A stretch of 64,000 nt of DNA, taken from contig NZ_CP043617.1 of NCBI RefSeq assembly GCF_009258225.1, positions 744,001 through 808,000 of the forward strand. Reading direction: 5' to 3'. The position numbers were made by a program, and so were the translations under genes. Shown piece by piece: positions 40,712-49,527 of the stretch. The notes beneath the pieces were generated by a model. The model was not told where the DNA came from, ran no database searches, and worked only from the letters and a program-made list of their open reading frames with translations. The number at the start of each line of letters is the position of its first letter. Position 1 is the first letter of the stretch. Source of the stretch: Sulfurimonas lithotrophica. GTDB lineage: Bacteria > Campylobacterota > Campylobacteria > Campylobacterales > Sulfurimonadaceae.

Positions 40712-40740
40712 ATATTAACTCGCTTTTCTATTATTTTTTT
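40712..40740 (-). repeat. Remnant of the effector gene 3' end at a duplication junction
   Basis: These 29 bases match 41549-41577, the last codons and stop of the effector gene, at 26 positions. Read on the minus strand they still encode N-N-R-K-A-S-stop against N-N-R-E-A-S-stop in the effector. They sit directly before the second immunity gene at the same distance as in the original. This shows that the duplicated unit ran from the effector tail through the immunity gene. Confidence 0.8.
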
Positions 40741-40759
40741 GAATTGGAGTTCAGACAAA

Positions 40760-41548
40760 CTAGATTCCACCTTTATACTTTAACTTCTCTGGGATTATTT
40801 TAGATTTTAGTTGTGCTTCGTAACCTTTTTTAATAGTTTCGTCTGATAGTTTCCATTTTTGTTTAAAAAAATTTAAGACTTTATTTTTTGGATATCTATT
40901 ATCAATAAGTGCTATAAAATATTCTGCTGCTTTTATGTCATCTTTGAGTATATGGTGATATAATCTTGCTATATTCTTTAGCCCTTTTAAACTTTTTTCA
41001 CTAATTGCTTTTTCATACCACTTTATAGCTTTACTGTGATTTTTTAAATCTTCATATAAATATGCAAGATTGTATGCAGAGTCTTTTGCCTTTGTTTTAA
41101 ACTTATATGCTTTTTTATAATATTTTATAGCTAGGTTTGGATTATTTAATTTATCATCATATAGAAGTGCTAAATTAAATAATCCATTTGGATTATTATT
41201 TTCTAACTCTATTCTTTTTTTATACCAATATTCAGCTTCTTTAAGTTTGTTTAAGTAACTATGATATATAAAACCTAAATTATTAACAGCTTTAATATTT
41301 TTATCTATACTCCAAGCTTTTTTATACCAAAATTCAGCAGTTTTATACTCTTTGAGAACTTGATCATAGTAAACACCTAAGTTATATGCAGAATCACTAT
41401 CTGTATCTGAGTTTTCATACCAAAGTTTTCCATTTAGTTTAAGATTAAGTCTTTTGTCATAAGGTGGCTTTTTAAACTCATTGGCATGAAGTACTGGTAT
41501 GGTTAAAACTGTTAAAGTCACTAAAAAAAGTTTTAAAAGATATTTCAT
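40760..41548 (-). CDS. Sel1/TPR-repeat periplasmic protein, probable T6SS immunity protein (copy 1)
   Basis: A 262-residue exported protein with signal peptide MKYLLKLFLVTLTVLTIPVL, cut near HANEF. About five Sel1/TPR-like repeats follow (for example SAYNLGVYYDQVLKEYKTAE and NPNGLFNLALLYDDKLNNP), then the tail shared with copy 2. It starts 3 bp after the effector stop codon, without an obvious ribosome-binding site, so its translation is probably coupled to the effector. This is the usual layout of a cognate immunity gene. A periplasmic location would protect against an effector acting on the inner membrane from outside. Confidence 0.75.
   Translation of the reverse strand: MKYLLKLFLVTLTVLTIPVLHANEFKKPPYDKRLNLKLNGKLWYENSDTDSDSAYNLGVYYDQVLKEYKTAEFWYKKAWSIDKNIKAVNNLGFIYHSYLNKLKEAEYWYKKRIELENNNPNGLFNLALLYDDKLNNPNLAIKYYKKAYKFKTKAKDSAYNLAYLYEDLKNHSKAIKWYEKAISEKSLKGLKNIARLYHHILKDDIKAAEYFIALIDNRYPKNKVLNFFKQKWKLSDETIKKGYEAQLKSKIIPEKLKYKGGI
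40791..40860. repeat. 70-bp near-identical segment (copy in immunity gene 1)
   Basis: Partner of 39960-40029, with a single difference. Described there. Confidence 0.9.
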
Positions 41549-41551
41549 ATA

Positions 41552-44500
41552 TTAACTCGCTTCTCTATTGTTTTGTTTAGATAAAGATCTTTCTTTTTCT
41601 CTTCTTGCATATACTATGTTATCTAACATATTTCTCTCTTTAGTCTCTAATGGTACAAGTTTTAACCTATCTATACTAAAGTTCATATTGTTTTTAAAAG
41701 CATAACTCTCTGGATCATATTCATCTTGTGTAAAAGAAGAGAGATCATAAGTTATTTTATACTTTAGTGCTATATCTCTATTTACTACAAACAGATATAT
41801 ATCTTTTTTACTAAGCATCTTAGCTTCATCTAAAGTAAAATCATTTGAAAGTACTACTTTCCCATCAACAAGTTTTTTTCTTGCTATAGTGTCATATGTA
41901 AAGTCATTTGGCATAGAAGGAACTTCCCCAAGAGTTGTTAGTTCACTCTCATATATAGTAGTGTAGTCACTATCTATCTTTAGCATAACTTGGATGTTGT
42001 TTTGCAACATCTCTTTTGGTATTTTTACCTTTGTTTGCAGAACTTGCTCTCTGCCGTTATATGTTTTTTCCTCTTTGCTATTTACAGTGTCAACTTTGTA
42101 AGACAACACTACCGACTTAAGAGTTGTTAACTCATACTGCAAAGCATTGTTAAAAAGGTCTTCATACTTATCGTAGTTATCTCCCATAAATGTTTGTAAC
42201 TCGTCTAAAGAAGAAAAACCTTTTACTAAATCTTTTTCTTTTATATTTACAGCTTCAGTAAAAAGTTGTGCTTGATATGGTGTGTCGTTTATGTATCTGT
42301 ATATTGCATATCCAAGTGGAGATATAAAAGGTGCAAGCATATTGTCATCGTCATTTTTATGAAACAATATCGACTTCATAATGTAACTCTCTACAGGTGT
42401 ATCTGTAAACAGATCTTTAAAGTACATCTCCCAAGCTACCTCTACGGCTAGTATACCAAGTGCGGCTATCCATCCTATTCCAGGTACGAAAGCAAGGTAA
42501 ACAGGAGCTACTAGAAGTGCTATGACAGTTACGTTTTTAGCAACTATGGCTACAGCACCATCCAAGTCATCATCTTCAAGTTGTGTCAGATCATACACTG
42601 CACTTATGGCTACGGCAAGTACACCTAACTTGCTCATAAGTTTCCACGAACCTATACGTTCAAGCTCATTTTTTGAGAGTAGTTGTTGGAGTGATTTTAC
42701 TACGTCTTCTTTTTTCTTTGGCATCATGTTTGAAAAGGTTTCAATCGTTGTAAAAGTATCTGACATAAGGGGGATTATATCTTTGTACTTTAACTCTTTG
42801 TAGTTTATGACACCTATGGCTACATTTACACCAGCTACAAAGACACTTAAACTTTGGATGCTTGAAGCTATGGTTTTATACTCTTTAGTAGTTGTAAAAC
42901 TAGATTGTTCATATTGATTTGTTTTACTTTCTCTACTATCACTTATTTCAGTGTCATCAATTTTCCCATATTCGTCAGTTACTTTCATAGCCTTTGAAGC
43001 ATAAGATTCTATCTTTGTTAGTGCGCCGTAAAAGTCTGCTATGGTTTTTTTAGCTTCTTCTGAGGTGTCGAAGTCGTCTGAGAGAAGGTTACTTAAGTCA
43101 AACTCTTTTATCTCACTTTGGTCTGGTTTGTACTTCTCTAAAAGTGCTTTTACATTTGCCTCTCTCTGGCTAAAGCCTTGAGAGTTTTTGTCTGCTTTTA
43201 CCATAGAGTGCGTTATATGTGAGTTTAGTGTTTTTAAAAAGTGCGTGTATATAGGAAGTGAAAATATTTTTGACTCTATCTCTTCGTCCGTAAAGGTGTT
43301 TTTCAACTCTACAAAGTTTTCTAAAAGCTCTACTAAGTGTTTAGTTTTGTCGTTAAATGGCGAGTTTATGTTTGCTTCTGCATCAAGAAGACTTCTTGTA
43401 CTGCTAAATGTATAAAAAAGCCCCATCATTGTGTTTAAAGATTCAACTTTATGCTTTTGCGAGTCAAACTCTTTAAACTCACTATACATTTTAAAAACTT
43501 TTGCAAAAGCTTCATCTTCTACGGATTTTACTGCTTTTGTGAGTATATCTTTAGGGTTGGTCTTATCTTTGTAAAACTCGCTAAACTCTTTTTGTATATA
43601 CAAGTTACTAAAAAGTGATTTTGGTGCTTTTATAGCTCCAAAATCAAAAGAAGATTCTTTGTTTATAGTGTCTATAGATTCAAACTGATCTAAAAGTTTG
43701 TTTTCTTTTGAACATATCTTGGCGTATGAGTGCTTTTGGTCGTGTATTAGGTTTTGTATATCTTTTATATTGTCATCGCCTATGGAAGGAAGTGGTTTTG
43801 CATTTTTTAGAGTTACGTAAAACTCTTTTGCAGTCTCGTAAAGCCCGCTTGTTTTTGCTTCTTCTTTGTACTCTTTTGAAAAGAACAAAGAAAATACCAA
43901 AAGCGCCAACATATCAGGTGCATTTTTTTGGTAATTTTTGTATTTGTCTTCATCATGCTTATCTAGTACTAGGTAACCATAGTTTACATCTCTTACTTTT
44001 TTTATACCCTGAGCATATCTTCTGTAAACATATTCGTTTTGTTTTTTTACGCTCTCAAAAGAAACTAATCCTACATATTTAGAACTCATACCGTTGTTAG
44101 TAACTATGAACTCACCTTCATCATAAAGGTGTTTTTCTCTATGTCCTCTGTTGTTTGCTACCCCATCAAGTATGTTTTTAAAAAAAGATTTGTTTATGTA
44201 CTTGACTTGGTTTATATAGTTTTCTGCCGTATCAAAAGCAGGATCGATGATTTCGTTTAGTGGAGTTACATCATTTTGGGCTTTTATGATTTTTTTAGAA
44301 AATACACCGTTACAAACTTCATCTGCAAGTTTACGGTAAAGTTTTTTTAGTTTTTTTATAGTATCGTTATAAGTTTTTTGTTCATCTTTATCTACATAAA
44401 AGTAATCAACTTGTTGGCTAACAGCATAAATATAAGAATTTTTTTGCTTTAATTCTTTAAGTTTTGTATCGTTTATACTAAAGGCAGTTTTGTAATGCCA

Positions 44501-45505
44501 TTCGTAAATATTTAGTAAATCTTCTGCTTCACCAACAGAGTCTTTCATAGTTAAAACTACGTCTAAGGGATAAGGTTTGTCTTTTGGTTCGTATTTTTTT
44601 TGAAGTTTAAAAATATCTTCACTTATCTCATTTGTGTCTATTGATGAAGAATCTTTTAAAAAGAAACTGTTTTCTTTTTTGTTTGTATCTGTTGGGTCAT
44701 ACTCTAATGCTTCCAGTTTTGAGAGTGCATTTTCCCTTTTAGTTTTATCTTTACTAAGTTGAATATTTGAATAATAAACTTTTATACTTTCACCATCATA
44801 TAAAGGTATATATGGTCTTTGAATGTTGCTTTTATCTTTATAGTTTATATCTTTAAAAGTTTCTGCATATAATGAACCTCTGCTTATAACCCTATATTCA
44901 TCTATAGAACTATCTGCAAGTACTATATAAACAAACGCAAGAGTAAATGGTACAGTTTTATCGCGTATAATAGGGTTAGTATCCATAGAACCGTAAAAAG
45001 TTTTCGAATCTATAAAAGAACGAGATGGACGTAATGGTTTATATACTTTTTTTAAATAACTATTTTTTGATTCTCTAAGTAAATAAAGCTTATACTCTTC
45101 TTTTTCCTCTTTTTCTTTTGCTTCTTGTTCTTCTTGTTCTGTGGCTTCTATACCTTCTACTGAGTTGTTAGCGCTAGCTTGCGTAGATGTGGCAGAGTTA
45201 GAGTTCGCACGTGAATCTATGACTAAAGAAGCGCCCATATCCGTCATACATCCGGAAACATCTAAAGCGTAAGTTCCGCTTGCACCCACTACATTTGATT
45301 CTGTCATAGCATCAGAAGTAGAAGCTACAGAAGTACAAGGAGTATAAGGTACAGGACACCCACTGATAGGGGCACCCAGTATATCTGTGCAAAAATTTGG
45401 CTTTAAACCACCTATTGTACGTATAGAATCACTCGAAGGATGATCTACTACTCCTCCATGAGCACATTTGATTACACAAGATTCAGTTAAAACTTTTCTT
45501 CCCAT
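41552..45505 (-). CDS. Large T6SS effector with N-terminal PAAR-like domain and hydrophobic C-terminal region
   Basis: A 1317-residue protein. Residues 1-95 form a Cys-rich PAAR-like (DUF4280/DUF4150-type) domain beginning VIKCAHGGVVDHPSSDSI, which would sit on the VgrG tip. A Glu-rich linker (about 115-140) leads to a long charged helical middle part. Near the end are hydrophobic segments at about residues 880-905, 960-975 and 980-1029 (ALLVAPVYLAFVPGIGWIAA), then a soluble domain of about 290 residues. This recalls VasX-like pore-forming effectors, but I cannot prove homology. It is transcribed away from tssA and heads an operon with two probable immunity genes. No lipase, nuclease or peptidoglycan hydrolase motif is evident. 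Confidence 0.78.
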   Translation of the reverse strand: MGRKVLTESCVIKCAHGGVVDHPSSDSIRTIGGLKPNFCTDILGAPISGCPVPYTPCTSVASTSDAMTESNVVGASGTYALDVSGCMTDMGASLVIDSRANSNSATSTQASANNSVEGIEATEQEEQEAKEKEEKEEYKLYLLRESKNSYLKKVYKPLRPSRSFIDSKTFYGSMDTNPIIRDKTVPFTLAFVYIVLADSSIDEYRVISRGSLYAETFKDINYKDKSNIQRPYIPLYDGESIKVYYSNIQLSKDKTKRENALSKLEALEYDPTDTNKKENSFFLKDSSSIDTNEISEDIFKLQKKYEPKDKPYPLDVVLTMKDSVGEAEDLLNIYEWHYKTAFSINDTKLKELKQKNSYIYAVSQQVDYFYVDKDEQKTYNDTIKKLKKLYRKLADEVCNGVFSKKIIKAQNDVTPLNEIIDPAFDTAENYINQVKYINKSFFKNILDGVANNRGHREKHLYDEGEFIVTNNGMSSKYVGLVSFESVKKQNEYVYRRYAQGIKKVRDVNYGYLVLDKHDEDKYKNYQKNAPDMLALLVFSLFFSKEYKEEAKTSGLYETAKEFYVTLKNAKPLPSIGDDNIKDIQNLIHDQKHSYAKICSKENKLLDQFESIDTINKESSFDFGAIKAPKSLFSNLYIQKEFSEFYKDKTNPKDILTKAVKSVEDEAFAKVFKMYSEFKEFDSQKHKVESLNTMMGLFYTFSSTRSLLDAEANINSPFNDKTKHLVELLENFVELKNTFTDEEIESKIFSLPIYTHFLKTLNSHITHSMVKADKNSQGFSQREANVKALLEKYKPDQSEIKEFDLSNLLSDDFDTSEEAKKTIADFYGALTKIESYASKAMKVTDEYGKIDDTEISDSRESKTNQYEQSSFTTTKEYKTIASSIQSLSVFVAGVNVAIGVINYKELKYKDIIPLMSDTFTTIETFSNMMPKKKEDVVKSLQQLLSKNELERIGSWKLMSKLGVLAVAISAVYDLTQLEDDDLDGAVAIVAKNVTVIALLVAPVYLAFVPGIGWIAALGILAVEVAWEMYFKDLFTDTPVESYIMKSILFHKNDDDNMLAPFISPLGYAIYRYINDTPYQAQLFTEAVNIKEKDLVKGFSSLDELQTFMGDNYDKYEDLFNNALQYELTTLKSVVLSYKVDTVNSKEEKTYNGREQVLQTKVKIPKEMLQNNIQVMLKIDSDYTTIYESELTTLGEVPSMPNDFTYDTIARKKLVDGKVVLSNDFTLDEAKMLSKKDIYLFVVNRDIALKYKITYDLSSFTQDEYDPESYAFKNNMNFSIDRLKLVPLETKERNMLDNIVYARREKERSLSKQNNREAS

Positions 45506-45526
45506 ATATAAACCTTTATGTTCATA

Positions 45527-45532
45527 ATTATA
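45527..45532 (-). promoter_or_regulatory. Possible -10 box for the effector operon
   Basis: TATAAT on the minus strand, 21 bp before the effector start codon, in the 175-bp very AT-rich gap between the divergent effector and tssA genes. On the other strand a weaker GATAAT (45613-45618) lies 62 bp before tssA. No sigma-54 GG/GC pattern is visible in the gap. Confidence 0.4.
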
Positions 45533-45680
45533 AATAACATTAAAAAATATTTATAGTATTGTATAAAAAATGAGTAAATATATGAAAAAAAATTAAAATT
45601 TAGCAAATATAAGATAATTTTAAACAATAATTAACTAAATTAACGAAATAAAAAAAATTATTAATTATGCAAGGAATATA

Positions 45681-47132
45681 TTGGATAGCGTTTTAGTTGA
45701 TATATCACAAAACAATTCTGTTGGTGAAGATCTGAAATATGATGATATTTATGTAAAAATTGAACAAGAGATAGATAAAGACTATAGTCTGAATGATGAA
45801 AGTACTGATTGGAAATTAGTACATGATAGTTGTTATGAGTTTTTAAAAAGTAGTTCAAAGGATTTGAAAATCGCCGTTTGGTGGGTTTTTGCTAGTTGGC
45901 AAGAGGACACTTGGGATGGATTGCACAGTTCACTTATCGTTTTAAATAAATTTATAGAAAAGTATCATCAAGACTTTTTTCCAAAATCTAAAAAAGCTAG
46001 ACAAAATGCATTGATTTGGCTTGATACAGTATTGACAAATGAAATAGTAGAACATAAGCAGCATATAAATAAGTTAAAACACAATACTGAAATAGTTGAA
46101 ATTTTAAGTACAACTCAAGATATAACAAAGGAGTTATTAGAAGTTGATGATTTTTACTTCACTAAAGTTATACGGTATTTAAAAACAACAGTTTCTAAAA
46201 TAGAAAAAGTAGAAACTGTTGTTAAGCATCCTGAGAATAAAAGTACGCAACATAATATAACTTCTATATCTTCTGAGGAAGATGCTAAAAAGGTTTTTCA
46301 AAATTTTAAAAAAATGGCATCTATGTTAAGCGAATATTACAGAGAGAAAAATAGTTTTGATTTAAAAGCACTTAGAATTACAAGACTTCTTTCTTGGATT
46401 GGTATTGATGAATTACCTGTAGAAAAAAACGGTCTTACTTTTATAAACCCACCATCTGAAATGACAATGATGAAATTGAATGAACTCTTAGAAAACAATC
46501 AAAAAGAGGAAGCATTTAAATTTTTACAAAGTACTTTAGAACGTTCACCATATTGGTTAGATGGGCATTATCGCTCATATGAAATACTAGAAGAGTTCAA
46601 TAAAACACAAGAAGCTAAAGAGGTAAAAAATGAACTTATATCTTTTGTCAGTACACACAAAGGAATAGATAAGCTAAGTTTTAAAGACGGAAAACCTTTT
46701 TTGAGCACTTCCTTGGTTACTCAACAAAGTGACACGTTAAATATGGAAAAAATTGTTAATACCAGTGAAGAAAACTTTTCCAAAAAAGTACAAAATATTA
46801 TTCAAAACCATCATATGAAGGAGGCAATAGAATTACTTCAGAACGAATATGAAAAACTGTTGAGTTTTGAAGAAAATTTTAAGATGAGACTTGAAATTGT
46901 TAAAGACAATAGTATTAAAAAACATTCAAATGTTTTAACGGCTTTTTTAGAAGGTCTTGAAACAGATGTTAAAAAATATCATCTTGAAGAGTGGAATCCT
47001 GAACTTGCTTTAGAGGTAAATATGTTACTTGTAAAGCATTTTGATGGTTTAAAAGATAAAAAAGAAAAGGTAGATAGAGCTTATGAAAGCATATCTAAAC
47101 TCAATATTTCACAAATGTTAAATTTAAAATAA
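45681..47132 (+). CDS. tssA: T6SS protein TssA
   Basis: A 483-residue baseplate/tail cap protein. The N-terminal ImpA_N domain (about 10-130) includes DLKIAVWWVFASWQEDTWDG, and the C-terminal half carries a VasJ-like region with PYWLDGHYRSYEIL near residue 295. A TTG start is used, 5 bp after AAGGA. TssA primes sheath assembly and stays at one end of the tail. It is the first gene of the main rightward T6SS operon. Confidence 0.9.
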   Translation: MDSVLVDISQNNSVGEDLKYDDIYVKIEQEIDKDYSLNDESTDWKLVHDSCYEFLKSSSKDLKIAVWWVFASWQEDTWDGLHSSLIVLNKFIEKYHQDFFPKSKKARQNALIWLDTVLTNEIVEHKQHINKLKHNTEIVEILSTTQDITKELLEVDDFYFTKVIRYLKTTVSKIEKVETVVKHPENKSTQHNITSISSEEDAKKVFQNFKKMASMLSEYYREKNSFDLKALRITRLLSWIGIDELPVEKNGLTFINPPSEMTMMKLNELLENNQKEEAFKFLQSTLERSPYWLDGHYRSYEILEEFNKTQEAKEVKNELISFVSTHKGIDKLSFKDGKPFLSTSLVTQQSDTLNMEKIVNTSEENFSKKVQNIIQNHHMKEAIELLQNEYEKLLSFEENFKMRLEIVKDNSIKKHSNVLTAFLEGLETDVKKYHLEEWNPELALEVNMLLVKHFDGLKDKKEKVDRAYESISKLNISQMLNLK

Positions 47133-47143
47133 GGAAATAAACA

Positions 47144-47626
47144 ATGAAACAATCTGAGTCACCAAAAGAAAGAATTAATGTCACGTATAAACCTGCGACA
47201 GGGGATGCGACAGAAGAGATAGAAATACCATATAAGATTACCGTGTTAGGAAATTACAATCCAAATGCCGAAAAGTTACCTATCGAAGATAGAAAAGCAA
47301 TCAAGATAGACAAAAATAATTTTAATGATGTTTTAAAAGAGCAGAACTTATCTGTTTCTTTTGAAGTGCCTAGTAAATTAACGGATGATGAAGATGCTTC
47401 TTTAAATATTGATTTAAATATCAATAGTATGAAAGACTTTTCACCGGAAAGTATCGTAGAAAATGTAGATGAACTAAAGGTTTTAATGGATTTAAGAAAA
47501 TCATTAGTAGCATTAAAAGGTCCTCTAGGAAATGTTCCTGCATTTAGAAATGCAATAGAAAACGCTATCTCTGATAAAGAAGAAAGAGATAAATTAATGA
47601 GCGAACTAAATTTAAAATCTGAATAA
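47144..47626 (+). CDS. tssB: T6SS sheath small subunit TssB
   Basis: A 160-residue VipA/TssB protein that pairs with TssC to form the contractile sheath. ERINVTYKPATGDATEEIEIPYK, shown here in pieces (RINVTYKPATG, EIEIPYK), LLGNYN-like VLGNYNP, DLNINSMKDFSPE and the final LKGPLGNVPAFR are family marks. Length is normal. A gap of 11 bp to tssA and 9 bp to tssC places it in the operon. Confidence 0.96.
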   Translation: MKQSESPKERINVTYKPATGDATEEIEIPYKITVLGNYNPNAEKLPIEDRKAIKIDKNNFNDVLKEQNLSVSFEVPSKLTDDEDASLNIDLNINSMKDFSPESIVENVDELKVLMDLRKSLVALKGPLGNVPAFRNAIENAISDKEERDKLMSELNLKSE

Positions 47627-47635
47627 GGATAGTAT

Positions 47636-49111
47636 ATGTCAGCAGTAGAAGCAACAGTAAGTAACGAAGTATTAAATAGCGATAGTTTATTAGATAGCAT
47701 TATTGCACAAACAAGTATTACACAAGAAGATGATACTTATTCTGTAGTTAAATCAGGTGTAGGTGCATTGATAGAAGAACTTATTCAATCTGATAATCCG
47801 GATGAAAAAGTTAATAAAGCAGTTATAGATAAGATGATTGCTGAAATAGATGCAAAAATTTCTGCACAAATGGATGAAATATTACATCATGAAAAGTTTC
47901 AGGAATTAGAATCTAAGTGGAGAGGTTTATATTTTTTAGTTGAGAAAACAGATTTTAGAGAAAATATTTTAATGGAAATGATTAATGTTACCAAAGAAGA
48001 TTTAATCGAAGATTTTGAAGACTGCTTAGATATAACACAAACAGGTTTATATAAACATGTATATACTTCAGGATACGGTCAGTTTGGAGGTGAGCCTGTT
48101 GGAACAATGGTAGCTGATTTTGAACTTTCACCTTCAAATGTAGATATGAAATTTTTAACAAAAATGGCTTCAATATCAGCTATGTCACATGCTCCGCTTA
48201 TTACAGCAGCTGGACCAAAATTCTTTGGATTAGATTCATTTGAAGGTTTACCAAACCTGAAAGATTTAGAAGATGTAATGAACTCACCACAGTTTGCTGC
48301 ATGGAAAGGTTTTAGAAAAAATGAAGATTCTAGATATGTAGGTATGACTCTTCCTAGATTTTTATTAAGAGCACCTTATCATCCTGAAGATAATCCAATA
48401 TCGAAGTTTGTATATCAAGAAGATGTTTCTTCATCACATGAAGATTATCTCTGGGGAAGCACAGTATATACACTCGCTAGTAAACTTACAGATTCATTCG
48501 CAAACTATAGATGGTGTACAAATATTATAGGTCCAATGAGTGGAGGAGAAGTAAGAGACTTACCTGTTCATACATTTGAATCTATGGGTGATGTTGAAAT
48601 GAAAATTCCAACAGAAGTACTTGTGTCTGATAGAAGAGAGTATGAACTTGCACAAGAAGGATTTATCCCCTTAGTTATGAGAAAAGGTAGTAACTCAGCA
48701 GCGTTTTTCGCTGCTAATTCTGCACAAGAACCAAAAATATTTGCAGATACTCCAGAAGGAAACGAAGCAGAATTGAACTATAAACTAGGGACTCAGTTGC
48801 CATATCTTTTTGCTGTAACAAGAATGGCACATTATATTAAGGTTCTTCAACGTGAACATATAGGTTCTTGGAGAGAAAGAGAAGATTTAGAACGTGAGTT
48901 AAATAAGTGGGCAAAACAGTATGTGGCAAATCAAGAAAACCCTAGTGCTGAGATTAGGAGTAAAAGGCCATTTAAAAAGATACAAATAGATGTTGAAGAT
49001 ATTGCTAAAGATCCAGGTTGGTATAAAGTTAAAATAGCTTTACGTCCTCATTTTAAATATATGGGTGCTAATTTCGAGTTGTCTTTAGTTGGTAAATTGG
49101 ATAAAGACTAA
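47636..49111 (+). CDS. tssC: T6SS sheath large subunit TssC
   Basis: A 491-residue VipB/TssC protein. HEKFQELESKWRGLYFLVE, ISAMSHAPLITAAGPKFFGL, GFRKNEDSRYVGMTLPRFL and the C-terminal GWYKVKIALRPHFKYMGA are strongly conserved in the family. The N-terminal part bears the helix recognised by ClpV in systems that recycle their sheath; a ClpV gene is present here. The stop codon overlaps the tssE start (TAATG). Confidence 0.97.
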   Translation: MSAVEATVSNEVLNSDSLLDSIIAQTSITQEDDTYSVVKSGVGALIEELIQSDNPDEKVNKAVIDKMIAEIDAKISAQMDEILHHEKFQELESKWRGLYFLVEKTDFRENILMEMINVTKEDLIEDFEDCLDITQTGLYKHVYTSGYGQFGGEPVGTMVADFELSPSNVDMKFLTKMASISAMSHAPLITAAGPKFFGLDSFEGLPNLKDLEDVMNSPQFAAWKGFRKNEDSRYVGMTLPRFLLRAPYHPEDNPISKFVYQEDVSSSHEDYLWGSTVYTLASKLTDSFANYRWCTNIIGPMSGGEVRDLPVHTFESMGDVEMKIPTEVLVSDRREYELAQEGFIPLVMRKGSNSAAFFAANSAQEPKIFADTPEGNEAELNYKLGTQLPYLFAVTRMAHYIKVLQREHIGSWREREDLERELNKWAKQYVANQENPSAEIRSKRPFKKIQIDVEDIAKDPGWYKVKIALRPHFKYMGANFELSLVGKLDKD

Positions 49112-49527
49112 TGTTTAAAGGGAGTTTATTCGAGCGTTTAACACCTGAACAACATATAGATGTTCAAGGGGAAGGTGAAGATATATTGTATAAATCTATC
49201 GCTTTGAATATTTCTCGAATACTCTCCACAAATGCAGGAAGTGCAGAAATAGCATTAGACTATGGCAGACCTGATTTAGATAATATGAACTTAACGGTAA
49301 ATGAATCAATTAATGCTATAGAGCAAAATTCAAGACTTACTATTATGAAATATGAGCCTAGGCTTTGTAATGTTAATGTAAGTATGGATAAAAAGAATTT
49401 ACAACGTAATGAGATGAGTATATATATTGAAGGATTTGTAAATATAAATAAAGAGTTGAAAAAAATAAGTTTTCGGGCAAATCTCTTTAAAAATGGCGGA
49501 GTTAAAGTATATAAGTATGGAATTTAA
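49111..49527 (+). CDS. tssE: T6SS baseplate protein TssE
   Basis: A 138-residue gp25-like wedge protein. SLFERLTPEQ at the start, GSAEIALDYGRPDLDNMNL in the middle and YEPRLCNVNVSM further on are the GPW/gp25 marks (wild-type E-P-R-L stretch). It overlaps tssC by one base and tssF by 11 bp. Confidence 0.92.
   Translation: MFKGSLFERLTPEQHIDVQGEGEDILYKSIALNISRILSTNAGSAEIALDYGRPDLDNMNLTVNESINAIEQNSRLTIMKYEPRLCNVNVSMDKKNLQRNEMSIYIEGFVNINKELKKISFRANLFKNGGVKVYKYGI

Noticed and set aside
43708-44082. A 124-residue open frame on the + strand inside the effector gene
   Set aside because: It is antisense to an intact 1317-codon gene; the Leu/His-rich product is typical of a shadow frame.
45506-45680. 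A sigma-54 promoter before the T6SS operon
   Set aside because: Some T6SS operons use sigma-54, but no TGGC-N7-TTGC-like pair is present in this gap on either strand.
47254-47700. A 148-residue open frame on the minus strand
   Set aside because: It is antisense to tssB and the start of tssC; the Ser/Phe/Leu-rich product is typical of a shadow.
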